A stretch of 64,000 nt of DNA from Dietzia aurantiaca (GTDB lineage Bacteria > Actinomycetota > Actinomycetes > Mycobacteriales > Mycobacteriaceae). Positions 7,586-17,658 of the stretch are shown in pieces. Every line of letters begins with the position of its first letter. Positions within the stretch are counted from its first letter, which is position 1. Under the pieces are notes generated by a model. It worked only from the letters and a program-made list of their open reading frames with translations, did no database searches and had not been told where the DNA came from. The stretch is from contig NZ_JAIFXZ010000003.1 of the NCBI RefSeq assembly GCF_021033825.1, positions 186,001 through 250,000 on the forward strand, written 5' to 3'. A program made the translations under genes and the position numbers.

Positions 7586-8860
7586 ATGCAGAACTCCGCG
7601 ACCGTCACCAACCGCCCGGCGCCCACGTACCGCCAGTCCGCACGCCTCCGCGACGTCCGTTACGACGTGCGCGGCCCCATCCTCACCGAGGCGATGCGAC
7701 TCGAGGCCGAGGGCCACGACATCCTGCGCCTGAACCTGGGCAACATGCGCCCGTTCGGCCTCGACGCACGCCCCGAGATCGTCGAGGCCGTGGCCCGCGA
7801 CCTCGGCGACGGCCAGGCCTACTCGGATTCGCGCGGAATCCCGGTCGCGCGCGAGGCGGTCGCCGAGCACTACCGCCGCTGCGGGATCGACCAGATCTCG
7901 GCCGAGGACGTGTTCCTGGGCAACGGCGTCAGCGAGCTCATCACCCTCGTCCTGCAGGCCCTGGTGAACCCGGGCGACGAGATCCTGGTTCCCGCGCCGG
8001 ACTACCCCACGTGGACGGGCGCCGTGAACCTCACGGGCGGTGTGCCCGTGCACTACCTGGCCGACGAGGACAACGGCTGGAACCCGTCGCTGGAGGACAT
8101 CGAGTCCAAGGTCACCCCTCGCACCAAGGCGCTCGTCCTGATCAACCCGAACAACCCGACGGGCGCGGTCTACAGCGAGGAGACGGTCCGCGGGATGGCC
8201 GACATCGCTCGCCGCCACGGACTCGTCCTGCTCAGCGACGAGATCTACGAGGAGCTGGTCTTCGGCGACGCCGTGCATCACCACGCGGCGCTCGCAGCCG
8301 GCAGCGACGTGTTGTGTCTGACCTTCGGCGGCCTGTCCAAGGCGTACCGGGTGTGCGGCTACCGGGCCGGCTGGGTCGCCGCGACCGGGCCGCTCGACCA
8401 CGCCGCGGACCTGCTCGAGGGCATCACGCTGCTGTCGAACATGCGGGTCTGCCCCAACGTGCCCGGCCAGTTCGCGATCCCGGTGGCGCTCGCCGCGGGC
8501 ACGCCCGGCTCCGCGCTCCCGGCGGACGTCGTCGACCCGGGCGGCCGCCTGGAGTCGCAGCTGGCGATGGCGTCGGACGCCCTGAATGCGATCCCCGGGG
8601 TGAGCTGCGTACCGCCGCGCGGAGCCCTGTACTGCTTCCCGCGGATCGACCGGGAGATGTACGGGATCGACGACGACGAGGAGTTCGTCCTCGATCTACT
8701 GCGCTCGGAGCACGTTCTCGTCACGCACGGGACGGGCTTCAACTGGCCCGAGCCTGACCATTTCCGGATCGTCTGCCTGCCGGAGGCAGGCGTTCTGGAG
8801 CGGGCGATCGCCTCGATCGGCGACTACCTCGCCCGCCGCAGGCTCCGCGTCGCGGCGTGA
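7586..8860 (+). CDS. Pyridoxal-phosphate aminotransferase, alanine/aspartate type
   Basis: This 424-residue fold-type I aminotransferase shows the motif LINPNNPTGAVYS, the LSDEIYEEL segment with the PLP-contacting Asp and Tyr, the PLP lysine in FGGLSKAYRVCGYRAGW, and a C-terminal FRIVCLP with the substrate-carboxylate Arg. The GLSKAYRVCGYRAGW pattern is that of AlaA-like alanine aminotransferases and the mycobacterial AspC (Rv0337c) group, which interconvert pyruvate/alanine and glutamate/2-oxoglutarate. I chose ATG 7586, preceded by GGAATGG, because the family starts shortly before the conserved RLRDVRYDVRGP. An upstream start at 7385 would add 67 residues without similarity. The gene is single and ends before a strong hairpin. 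Confidence 0.85.
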   Translation: MQNSATVTNRPAPTYRQSARLRDVRYDVRGPILTEAMRLEAEGHDILRLNLGNMRPFGLDARPEIVEAVARDLGDGQAYSDSRGIPVAREAVAEHYRRCGIDQISAEDVFLGNGVSELITLVLQALVNPGDEILVPAPDYPTWTGAVNLTGGVPVHYLADEDNGWNPSLEDIESKVTPRTKALVLINPNNPTGAVYSEETVRGMADIARRHGLVLLSDEIYEELVFGDAVHHHAALAAGSDVLCLTFGGLSKAYRVCGYRAGWVAATGPLDHAADLLEGITLLSNMRVCPNVPGQFAIPVALAAGTPGSALPADVVDPGGRLESQLAMASDALNAIPGVSCVPPRGALYCFPRIDREMYGIDDDEEFVLDLLRSEHVLVTHGTGFNWPEPDHFRIVCLPEAGVLERAIASIGDYLARRRLRVAA

Positions 8861-8892
8861 CCCCGGCCCCGCCCCGCAAGACGCGCCGTCTT

Positions 8893-8953
8893 ATCGTCCA
8901 GAGGGTTCCGCTCACATCTCGCGAGTAGACGTGTGCGGAACCCTCTGGGCGAT
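8893..8953. terminator. Long perfect-stem hairpin between convergent genes
   Basis: Arms of 19 bases (8893-8911 and 8935-8953) pair with one mismatch around CTCACATCTCGCGAG-type loop sequence; the core CCAGAGGGTTCCGC is perfectly matched. It sits between the stop of the aminotransferase (8860) and the stop of the first mycolyltransferase (8989), the expected place for a bidirectional terminator. It may also belong to a dispersed palindrome family. Confidence 0.65.
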
Positions 8954-8988
8954 GGGCGCGAGCCGGTGACTTCGCGTATCTCGCCTGA

Positions 8989-10137
8989 TCAGCCCTGGAG
9001 CGCGGGCTTGATGTAGTCCCACCCGGCGTCGAAGTTCTTCATGAAATTGACCCAGTTGTGGGCGCCGGTCGGGGTGTAGACGACCTCGTGCTCGACACCG
9101 GCCTGGTTGAGTGCCCGCTCGAACGCCGTGGTGCCCTCGAGAACTCCGCGCTCGAGAACCACGCCCACGGCCAGCGACTGCACGTCCCCCTTGTACGCCG
9201 CGAGGTCGTCGGGCCCGATGACTCCGCTCCCTGCCGAGAAGAACACGCTCTTGCCATCCAGGCCGCTTACATGGGAGATCGTGTCGTTCTCCCGCCACTG
9301 GTCACTGCCGTGCGGGCCCCACATGTTCTGGACGTCGGCGCCGCGCGTCTCGACGGTCATGCGCAACGTCTGGTAGCCGAGCGGGTCCATGGTGGAGTAG
9401 TTGCCACTGAACGACATCACGGCGTCGTACATGTCGTATGTCGCGGCGAGGTGCATCGCCGCCTGGCCGCCCATCGAGATGCCGCCGACCGCCGCCTTGT
9501 CGGTCACCTTCAGCTGCGACTCGACGATCCCGGGCAGCTCCTCGGTGAGGAACGTCTCCCACTTGTAGTTTCCGAGGAGCGGATCGTCGCTCTTCCAATC
9601 CGTCCAGTACGAGGCGTACGCCCCGGTGGGGGCCACGACGTGGACGTTGTCGTTCGCGAGCGGCCGCGTGTCGGTCTTGGCCATGGACCGCCATCCGGAG
9701 GGCTTCTCCGGGGAGTCGACACCGTCGAGCAGGTAGAGCACCGGGGCGGGCCCCTCCCCCTTGGACGGCATCACCTCGACGAGGACCTCCCGCTGCATCG
9801 CGAAGGAGTCGACGACCCAGTATTCGTAGTCCCCGACCTTCGTCTTGCTGACGAAGCCCGGTTCTGCGACGTCCTTGTGCGGGCGGGGCTCGCCGTACAG
9901 AGGAGTTTGCGAGCCCGTGCCCAGCGGGAAGTCCGCCGAGCCGACCGAGCCGATGACCCCGGCGGTCGATCCGACCGGCAGCGAGCCGATCACCTCGAGC
10001 GCCGTCTCCACTCCTCCCTCACCGAGGCTGGACACGTCGATGTCCTGGGCCGCGGCGGGGCCGGCCGAGCCGATGGTCAGGGCGGTGGCGAGAGCGCCGG
10101 CGGTGGTGGCCGCGAGGCGGCGCAGTGCGGGATTCAT
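8989..10137 (-). CDS. Mycolyltransferase-type esterase (antigen 85/Cmt family)
   Basis: This 382-residue secreted protein starts with a Sec signal peptide (RRLAATTAGALATALTIGS, cleavage near AAAQD). The mature part has the alpha/beta-hydrolase fold of corynebacterial mycolyltransferases: the nucleophile Ser221 in GGISMGGQAA, a WGPHGSDQWRENDT segment and the catalytic His in TGAHNWVNF. Such enzymes transfer mycolates to trehalose, arabinogalactan or porins in the cell envelope. The ATG at 10137 begins the signal peptide; the frame remains open upstream to 10797, but only as a shadow of the next gene. It is a tandem paralogue of the gene at 10209, 71 bases away. Confidence 0.85.
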   Translation of the reverse strand: MNPALRRLAATTAGALATALTIGSAGPAAAQDIDVSSLGEGGVETALEVIGSLPVGSTAGVIGSVGSADFPLGTGSQTPLYGEPRPHKDVAEPGFVSKTKVGDYEYWVVDSFAMQREVLVEVMPSKGEGPAPVLYLLDGVDSPEKPSGWRSMAKTDTRPLANDNVHVVAPTGAYASYWTDWKSDDPLLGNYKWETFLTEELPGIVESQLKVTDKAAVGGISMGGQAAMHLAATYDMYDAVMSFSGNYSTMDPLGYQTLRMTVETRGADVQNMWGPHGSDQWRENDTISHVSGLDGKSVFFSAGSGVIGPDDLAAYKGDVQSLAVGVVLERGVLEGTTAFERALNQAGVEHEVVYTPTGAHNWVNFMKNFDAGWDYIKPALQG

Positions 10138-10208
10138 GTGTCTCCGATGGCGGATCGTGTCGCCGCCCGGTGACGACGAGAAAAGGTGGTGCAGAAAGAG
10201 CCGGCGGC

Positions 10209-11390
10209 TCAGTACAGCGCCGACTTGATGTAGTCCCAGCCGGGCTTGATCTTCGGCACAAAGGTATGCCAGTTGTGGAAGCCTGTGTCGGCGTAGTCGG
10301 CGAGATGCTTGATGCCCTCGCGATCGAGTACCCGCTCGAACTCCTCGGTTCCGGACCGCACGCCCGACTCCAGCAGGAGCCCCAGGGTCATCTTGAGGTA
10401 GTCGGTCCCGTACTCCTCGATATCCGCCTGCCCGACCCTGGGGCTGCCGGCGGAGAAGTAGACGGCGGTGTTCTCGAGGCCCTGCACGTGCGAGATCGTG
10501 TCGTGGTCCTTCCAGCGGTCGCTGCCGCGCGGGCCCCACATGTTCTCGAGCTCGCCACCCCGGCCCTCGATGGCGCCGCGGATCGATTGGTAGCCCAGTT
10601 CGTCCATGGTCGAGTAGTAGCCGGAGATGGACATGACGCCCTGGTAGAGCTCGGGGTGCGTGGCCGCGAGGTGCATCGCCGCCTGACCGCCCATCGATAC
10701 GCCGCCGACGGCGTTGTTGCCGTTGGTCGGCGTCCCGCGCTCCGCGAGTTGCGATTCGACGATGCCGGGCAGCTCCTCGGTGAGGAACGTCTCCCACTTG
10801 TTGTAGCCCAGAGTCGGGTCCTCGGCGTTCCAGTCGGCCCAGTACGCCGAGTACGCGCCGGTGGGCGCCACGATGTGGACGTTCTCGTTCTGCATCATCT
10901 CGTCGATGTGCACCTGGTGTCGGTAGCCGGAATTGCCCTCCGGCGAGTCGACGCCGTCGAGCATGTACAGCGCCGGCGCCGGACCCTGGTCGGTGACCTG
11001 CGAGGGAACGACCTCGACGATCACCTCTCGCTGCATCGCCGCGGAGGTGACCAGCCAGTACTCGTACTCGCCGACGGTCTTGTCGATCTCGACGAACTTC
11101 GACTCGGTGATCGTGTCCTGGCGCGGGCGGGGCGGCTTCTTGAGCTCCTGCAGTGACCCGGCGCCGTCGAGCGGGAAGTCGGAGGATCCGAGGGCGCCCA
11201 GCGAGCCGAGGGCGGACCCGAGCGGCAGGGAACCGGCGACCGAGCCGATCAGCTCAACTTCTTCGAGTCCGAGCGAGGAGGTGTCGATGCCGTCGAGTTG
11301 GGCGTAGGCGGGCGTGATCGACCCGATGGTGAGGGCGAGGGTGAGGGCGCCGGCGGTGGCGGCCGCGAGGCGACGGAGTCCGAGGGACAT
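10209..11390 (-). CDS. Mycolyltransferase-type esterase, tandem paralogue
   Basis: This 393-residue secreted protein has a Sec signal peptide ending near AYAQ and the same architecture as its neighbour: DGVDSPEGNSGYRHQ, APTGAYSAYWADW, the nucleophile motif GGVSMGGQAAMH, WGPRGSDRWKDHDT and the catalytic His region DTGFHNWHTF. It starts at ATG 11390 with signal-peptide residues MSLGLRRLAAA. Because both copies keep the catalytic residues, they probably act as separate mycolyltransferases rather than one being decayed. The spacing of 71 bases to the second copy allows co-transcription. Which acceptor each uses cannot be read from sequence. Confidence 0.85.
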   Translation of the reverse strand: MSLGLRRLAAATAGALTLALTIGSITPAYAQLDGIDTSSLGLEEVELIGSVAGSLPLGSALGSLGALGSSDFPLDGAGSLQELKKPPRPRQDTITESKFVEIDKTVGEYEYWLVTSAAMQREVIVEVVPSQVTDQGPAPALYMLDGVDSPEGNSGYRHQVHIDEMMQNENVHIVAPTGAYSAYWADWNAEDPTLGYNKWETFLTEELPGIVESQLAERGTPTNGNNAVGGVSMGGQAAMHLAATHPELYQGVMSISGYYSTMDELGYQSIRGAIEGRGGELENMWGPRGSDRWKDHDTISHVQGLENTAVYFSAGSPRVGQADIEEYGTDYLKMTLGLLLESGVRSGTEEFERVLDREGIKHLADYADTGFHNWHTFVPKIKPGWDYIKSALY

Positions 11391-11472
11391 GAGGCTCCAG
11401 ATTCGAGGGGAGGGTGTGCGCGGAAAGCTTAATCGATCCTGAGCGCCGACGCGTTACGAGACCCTCGCACGA

Positions 11473-11964
11473 TCACCCGCGCAGGGCCCCCTCAACCGCT
11501 CCGCCGAGGTCCTGCGGCTTCCGGTTAGGGCCGAAGCGGCCCACCACCCGACCGTCGCGACCGATGAGGAACTTGGTGAAGTTCCACGTGATGCGCCCGC
11601 CGAGCATCCCGGACTTCTCCGATCTGAGCCAGCGGTACAGCGGGTGGGCATTGGCGCCGTTGACGTCGATCTTGGAGAACATCGGGAACTCCACGCCGAA
11701 GTTCCGTTCGCAGAATTCCCCGATCTGTTCCTCGTCGCCCGGCTCCTGGTGCGCGAACTGGTCACAGGGGAAGCCGAGCACCACGAGCCCGTCCTCGCGG
11801 TAGTCCTCGTAGAGCTTCTGCAGGCCCTTGTACTGCGGGGTGAATCCGCACTTGCTCGCGGTATTGACCACCAGTACGACCCGGCCCGCGTAGTCCGAGA
11901 GCTCCTTCTCGCTTCCGTCGAGCAGGCGGGCCCGGAAGTCCGAGAGAGTGGGGGTGTCGGCCAT
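11473..11964 (-). CDS. Glutathione peroxidase-family thiol peroxidase
   Basis: This 163-residue protein carries the peroxidatic Cys39 in NTASKCGFTPQ, Gln69 and a second Cys67 in GFPCDQFAHQEPG, and the Trp in WNFTKFLIG, all hallmarks of bacterial Cys-GPx enzymes, which reduce hydroperoxides and are usually recycled by thioredoxin. The usual GFPCNQFGGQEPG is changed to CDQFAHQEPG, replacing the common Asn with Asp. The start is ATG 11964, right before MADTPTLSDF. Upstream lies a 125-base gap containing an exact copy of the GAC-repeat motif (11985-12005). Confidence 0.9.
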   Translation of the reverse strand: MADTPTLSDFRARLLDGSEKELSDYAGRVVLVVNTASKCGFTPQYKGLQKLYEDYREDGLVVLGFPCDQFAHQEPGDEEQIGEFCERNFGVEFPMFSKIDVNGANAHPLYRWLRSEKSGMLGGRITWNFTKFLIGRDGRVVGRFGPNRKPQDLGGAVEGALRG

Positions 11965-11984
11965 GAGGACTCCTCGTTGTTCGC

Positions 11985-12005
11985 GTTGTCGTCGTCGTTC
12001 TGGTC
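11985..12005 (-). repeat. GAC-repeat motif, class A, intergenic
   Basis: Reverse-strand copy identical over 21 bases to 473-493. It lies in the gap before the glutathione peroxidase start (11964), so it is not there for its protein sequence. Confidence 0.75.
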
Positions 12006-12089
12006 TGTCCCCGACGCACGCGGCTCGGTCGCGCGCGGATCACGCTCCATTGTTCCCCGGCGACCGGCGCTCGTGGGGCCGCAGCGCCG

Positions 12090-13454
12090 CTACCGGCCGC
12101 GGGAGACGTCCGGCATCGTCAGCGCCGAGGCAGCGCCGATCAGGCCCAGCACGGCGAGGAAGACCAGCGCCCACTGGACGCCGAGCAACGCGAGTGCCGA
12201 ACTGATGCCGCCGACCAGCAACAGGATGATCCCCATGCTGGTGTTGCCCACCGCTACATAGGCGGTTCGCGTGTCCCCTTCCGCGACGTCCACGACGTAG
12301 GTCTTGCGGCCGACCCGCACGCCGGAGTGCAGCAACGTGAGCAGGAAGTAGGAGCCCACGAACACGGCCGTGCCGGCGGCCGATCCGCCGTCGAAGCCGG
12401 GGACCGCGAGCACCACCACGACCAGCGCGATCGCCACGAGCGAGGCCGCCGAGGCCGCGCGCGCCATCAGCAGCCGGCTGGACCGGTCGGCCATGCGGCC
12501 GAAGATCCGCCCGCCGATCAGCGACGCCACGCCCGAGGCGAGGATGAACCCGCCCAGCCCGGTCAGGGCGTGGGTGCCCGCGGCGACCGAAATCGACACG
12601 ATGAACGGCGGGCTCAGTGACGACACCAGCAGCAGCCCGCGCACGGAGATGAACTTCCGGAAGGTGGGGTCCTCGCGGAACAGGCGCGCGGCGTCGGCGA
12701 ACCACGAGCCGGACGCGCCCTCGCCGCCCGAGCCCGAGCCCGAGGCGTCGGCCTCACCGGACTTCTCCGACCGCCCCTCCCCCGCGGGCTCCTTGACCTG
12801 GGCGTACACCGCCGCGGACAGGGTCCACATCACCGCGCCCGCCGCCAGCAGGATCGCGATCTGCCCGGCGTTGATGTCGTGTCCACCCACCAGCCGGATC
12901 GCCAGACCCAGCGTGACGGCCACGAGCCCCGCGGCGGAGGTGGCCAGCCCGATGATCTGCCCGCGTTCGCCGGACGGAATCGTGCGCCCCTGGACGTCCT
13001 TGGACGCGATCGAACACAGGCAGCGGCCCAGCGAGAACACGACGAGCGCCGCCAGGATCCCCACGCCCGCGGCGGTCCCGTGACCGAGCGCGGCGATCGC
13101 GGCCATCACCGCCACCGACGCCGCCTGCACGCCCGCGCCGGTGACGAACACCCACTTGCGCCGCCGCACCCGCACGACCAGCGGCGTGAGGAATGCCTGC
13201 GGCAGCATCGACCCCGACTCGCGGATCGGCACCAGCAGTCCCACCAGCGCGGCCGGCACACCGATCACGTGGAACAGCCACGGCAGGACGGTCGACGCGC
13301 TGACCATCTGGTCCCCCGACGACTGCAACGTGTTGGCCGCGACGAGCCGCAGCCCGTTGCGCGGCACGTCCCGCTGTACGTCGCGGGGCAGCGCCGTCTC
13401 GGCGGAATCGACCCGCGTGACAAGGCGGGTGTACAGGCGGTCGGGGGCGCTCAC
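12090..13454 (-). CDS. MFS transporter
   Basis: This 454-residue protein has about twelve hydrophobic segments in two halves, separated by a hydrophilic Ser/Gly/Glu-rich central loop (GEADASGSGSGGEGASGS). The second cytoplasmic loop carries VRVRRRKWVF, a weak form of the MFS loop motif, and the seventh-eighth helix region has GRIFGRMADRSS, a better match. The N-terminal 35 residues are charged and cytosolic. Start is GTG 13454. It has no obvious partner: GPx lies 125 bases downstream and a structured repeat lies upstream. The substrate is unknown. Confidence 0.8.
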   Translation of the reverse strand: MSAPDRLYTRLVTRVDSAETALPRDVQRDVPRNGLRLVAANTLQSSGDQMVSASTVLPWLFHVIGVPAALVGLLVPIRESGSMLPQAFLTPLVVRVRRRKWVFVTGAGVQAASVAVMAAIAALGHGTAAGVGILAALVVFSLGRCLCSIASKDVQGRTIPSGERGQIIGLATSAAGLVAVTLGLAIRLVGGHDINAGQIAILLAAGAVMWTLSAAVYAQVKEPAGEGRSEKSGEADASGSGSGGEGASGSWFADAARLFREDPTFRKFISVRGLLLVSSLSPPFIVSISVAAGTHALTGLGGFILASGVASLIGGRIFGRMADRSSRLLMARAASAASLVAIALVVVVLAVPGFDGGSAAGTAVFVGSYFLLTLLHSGVRVGRKTYVVDVAEGDTRTAYVAVGNTSMGIILLLVGGISSALALLGVQWALVFLAVLGLIGAASALTMPDVSRGR

Positions 13455-13508
13455 GTCTCAGGACAGTAGCCGCCCCCTCCGACACCACAGCCCGGAACCC
13501 CACAACCG

Positions 13509-13584
13509 CGGAATCCGCCACCCTCCGCCCGGGTCCGCTGCCCTCTACGGGGTAGCGGGCCCGGAACGCGGGTAGCGGATTCCG
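13509..13584. repeat. Nested inverted repeats between rpf and MFS genes
   Basis: Outer arms 13509-13523 and 13570-13584 are complementary at 14 of 15 positions; inside, 13535-13543 pairs with 13550-13558 with a single G-T pair. The element lies just upstream of the MFS start and near the end of the rpf gene, so it may end rpf transcription or form a structured leader. Confidence 0.5.
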
Positions 13585-13633
13585 GGAGCGTTCGGCTGGA
13601 CGGATTCACCCGGCCAGCCCGTCGGCTGTCGCG

Positions 13634-15391
<1,758 letters not shown>

Positions 15392-16264
15392 CACTTCGAG
15401 CAGGCTGGGGCGGCCGACATGGGCACCCTGGTGGATGTGCACTGCCCGGGATAGTGGGACCCGGCCGATCTCGCGCAGGTATGCGCCGGTGGCGGCAGCG
15501 GCGGATCCGGTTGCCGGGTCCTCGTTGATGCGGCCGACCGGAAAGATGTTGCGTGCGACGAACTCGTCGTCAGCGACGGGATGCAACACCGTGATGGTGC
15601 CCGCCCACCCGCGCTCACTCATCATCTCGGCGACGGGTGCCGGTGCGAATCGGAACTGGTTGAAGATCTCAGCGTCGCGCAGCACCAGCATCGGATGCCA
15701 GTTGCCGGCGAAGGCCTCGCGGGCTGGGAAGTCGGGGTGCAGGTCCCCGGCTCGCAACCCCAGTAGGTCGAGGGCTCGGTCGGTCACGTCGGACGGCATC
15801 GCGCGACCTTCGGGTTGCACACTGGTGAAACTCACCCGGACACCGTCATCCGTGTTCTCGACCGCCAAAGAGACCTCACCGACCTCGGTGTCGAAAACGA
15901 TGCTCTCGACGCTGTATCGCTCTGCCAGCGCGACGCCGGTCGCCACGGTCGCATGGCCGCAGAACGGCACCTCCGCGGCCGGCGACCAGTAGCGAATGCC
16001 GACGATCAGACCGCGCAGCTCGGTGCTGATGTTCGTCACGAACGCTGTCTCCGGGTGGCCGACTCGTGCGGCGATGCGCAACATCTCCGCATCGCTCAGT
16101 TCAGCGGCATCGAGCACTATGCCCGCGGGGTTTCCCCCGCCTTCCGCTGCGGCGAACGCGGCGTACCGCAGGATCTCGGGCTCGACCAAGGAGTTCATGA
16201 GTCAAGGCTAAACATCGCGCGCTGCATCAGCCCGCGGCCGAGTGGAGGCTCAGGCAGTGGCCGC

Positions 16265-16726
16265 TCAGCCGGCGACGGCGGCCGCGAGGTTGCCCAGGGT
16301 GTCGGCGAGCTGCTTCTCCGACACCACCGGGAACGACAGTTTCTCCCGGAGCTTCTTGTCGACCGCGGACCAGTCGTAGGTGAGCCGGACCCTGGTCGAG
16401 TCGGGCCCCTCGGGCGTGAGCTCCCAGACCCACTCCCAGCCGGGGGGCTCAGTGCCGGCGGGGGCGGTCTTCCACGCGAGCAGCTTGTCGTCGACGAACC
16501 CGGTGACGTGGTTGTCGGTCCGGTACTCGCCGCCCATGGCCTCGGCGTACATGTCCATGGTGAACACGTCGCCCACCTGCTGGATGCGGTCGGTCTTGTA
16601 GTCGCCGCGGACCATGCCCGAGCCGTCCAACCGGGCGTGGTTCTCCGGGTTGGACAGGCACTCGAAGATCTCGGCCGCCGAGTGGTCGATCACTCGCTCG
16701 ACGATGACGTTGGTGGAATCACTCAT
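16265..16726 (-). CDS. SRPBCC-family protein
   Basis: This 153-residue protein has the START/Bet v1-like (polyketide cyclase/dehydrase) pattern: VERVIDHSAAEIFECLSNPE at the N-terminus, central beta strands (MDMYAEAMGGEYRTDN), WVWELTPEGPDSTRVRLTYD, and a C-terminal helix. Such proteins bind small hydrophobic ligands; no catalytic function can be assigned. The ATG at 16726 precedes SDSTNVIVERV; the longer open frame to 16837 overlaps the next gene's start region. It is divergent from the dienelactone hydrolase gene. Confidence 0.8.
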   Translation of the reverse strand: MSDSTNVIVERVIDHSAAEIFECLSNPENHARLDGSGMVRGDYKTDRIQQVGDVFTMDMYAEAMGGEYRTDNHVTGFVDDKLLAWKTAPAGTEPPGWEWVWELTPEGPDSTRVRLTYDWSAVDKKLREKLSFPVVSEKQLADTLGNLAAAVAG

Positions 16727-16824
16727 GCCCCCACCGTGCACGCTGACGGCCGAGCGCGCATCCGCTCCGGGGCCGAGATGGCCGAATGCTTGCCGGGTCA
16801 GCCGAGTCCGGGTAGGCACTGCGT

Positions 16825-17568
16825 ATGGGAACCACACTCGAGATCACCACCGACGACGGAACCGCCGAGGCCTACCTGACCGGGTCCGGCCCGGGTGTGC
16901 TGTTCTTCATCGACGCCATCGGGCTGCGGCCGCGCATCGAGGAGATGGCCGACCGGATCGCCGGCTGGGGCTACACCGTCCTGGCCCCGAACGTCTTCTA
17001 CCGGCTCGGCACCAGCGAGGAACTGCTCCCGCCGATGGATCTGACCGTCCCCGAGAACCGGAAGGCGTACGGGCCGGTGATCATGCCCCGCGTGCAGGGC
17101 TATACGCCGGACCTGTCCGACCCCGACACCGCGCGTTGGCTCGACGTCCTCGGCGAGCACGCGCGCCCGGGGCCCGTCGGCGTGACCGGCTACTGCATGG
17201 GTGCCCGGCTGGCGGTGCGGGCGGCGGCACTCCGGCCCGAGCATGTGGTGGCGGCCGCGGGCTTCCATGGCGCGGCCCTCGTCGACGGCTCCGAGGCGAG
17301 CCCGCATCTGCTGTTGCCGCACTGCCGGGCCGAGTTCGCGTTCGGGCATGCTGACGCCGACCCGGCCAACGACGCCGAGGCGATCGCCGAGCTGGACCGG
17401 GCGCTCGACGCCGCCGGGCTGACCGCGGTGAACGAGACCTATCCGGACGCTCCGCACGGCTTCAGCATGTCGGACACCGCCTCCTACCAGGAGGAAGGCG
17501 CCGAGCGGATGTTCCGCACGCTGGAGGACCTCCTCCAGCGCACGCTGGGCGGCCCCGCCCGGGGCTGA
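16825..17568 (+). CDS. Dienelactone hydrolase family protein
   Basis: This 247-residue alpha/beta hydrolase carries the Cys nucleophile typical of dienelactone hydrolases in TGYCMGARLA, a catalytic Asp in the FGHADAD region and the catalytic His in DAPHGFSM. N-terminal TTDDGTAEAYL and PGVLFFIDAIG match the family. Known members hydrolyse dienelactone in chloroaromatic catabolism, though many have other ester substrates. Start ATG 16825. A 19-bp sequence at its very end is duplicated just after the stop (17577-17595). Confidence 0.85.
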   Translation: MGTTLEITTDDGTAEAYLTGSGPGVLFFIDAIGLRPRIEEMADRIAGWGYTVLAPNVFYRLGTSEELLPPMDLTVPENRKAYGPVIMPRVQGYTPDLSDPDTARWLDVLGEHARPGPVGVTGYCMGARLAVRAAALRPEHVVAAAGFHGAALVDGSEASPHLLLPHCRAEFAFGHADADPANDAEAIAELDRALDAAGLTAVNETYPDAPHGFSMSDTASYQEEGAERMFRTLEDLLQRTLGGPARG

Positions 17569-17595
17569 CCCCCGCAGGCGGCCCCGCCCGGGGCT
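17548..17595 (+). repeat. 19-bp direct repeat spanning a stop codon
   Basis: GGCGGCCCCGCCCGGGGCT occurs at 17548-17566 and again at 17577-17595, a 29-base period. The first copy encodes the last residues (GGPARG) of the dienelactone hydrolase; the second lies in the spacer. It looks like a recent local duplication; the unit can also fold on itself. Confidence 0.8.
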
Positions 17596-17658
17596 AGCTG
17601 ACCCGGGACTGGCCGGCCCGGGGTTGGCCGACTCTGGAGGGCCGGCCCCGGGCGCGCC

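Noticed and set aside
10138-10797. 220-codon N-terminal extension of the first mycolyltransferase
   Set aside because: It overlaps the second mycolyltransferase gene in another frame, and the signal peptide starting at 10137 marks the true start.
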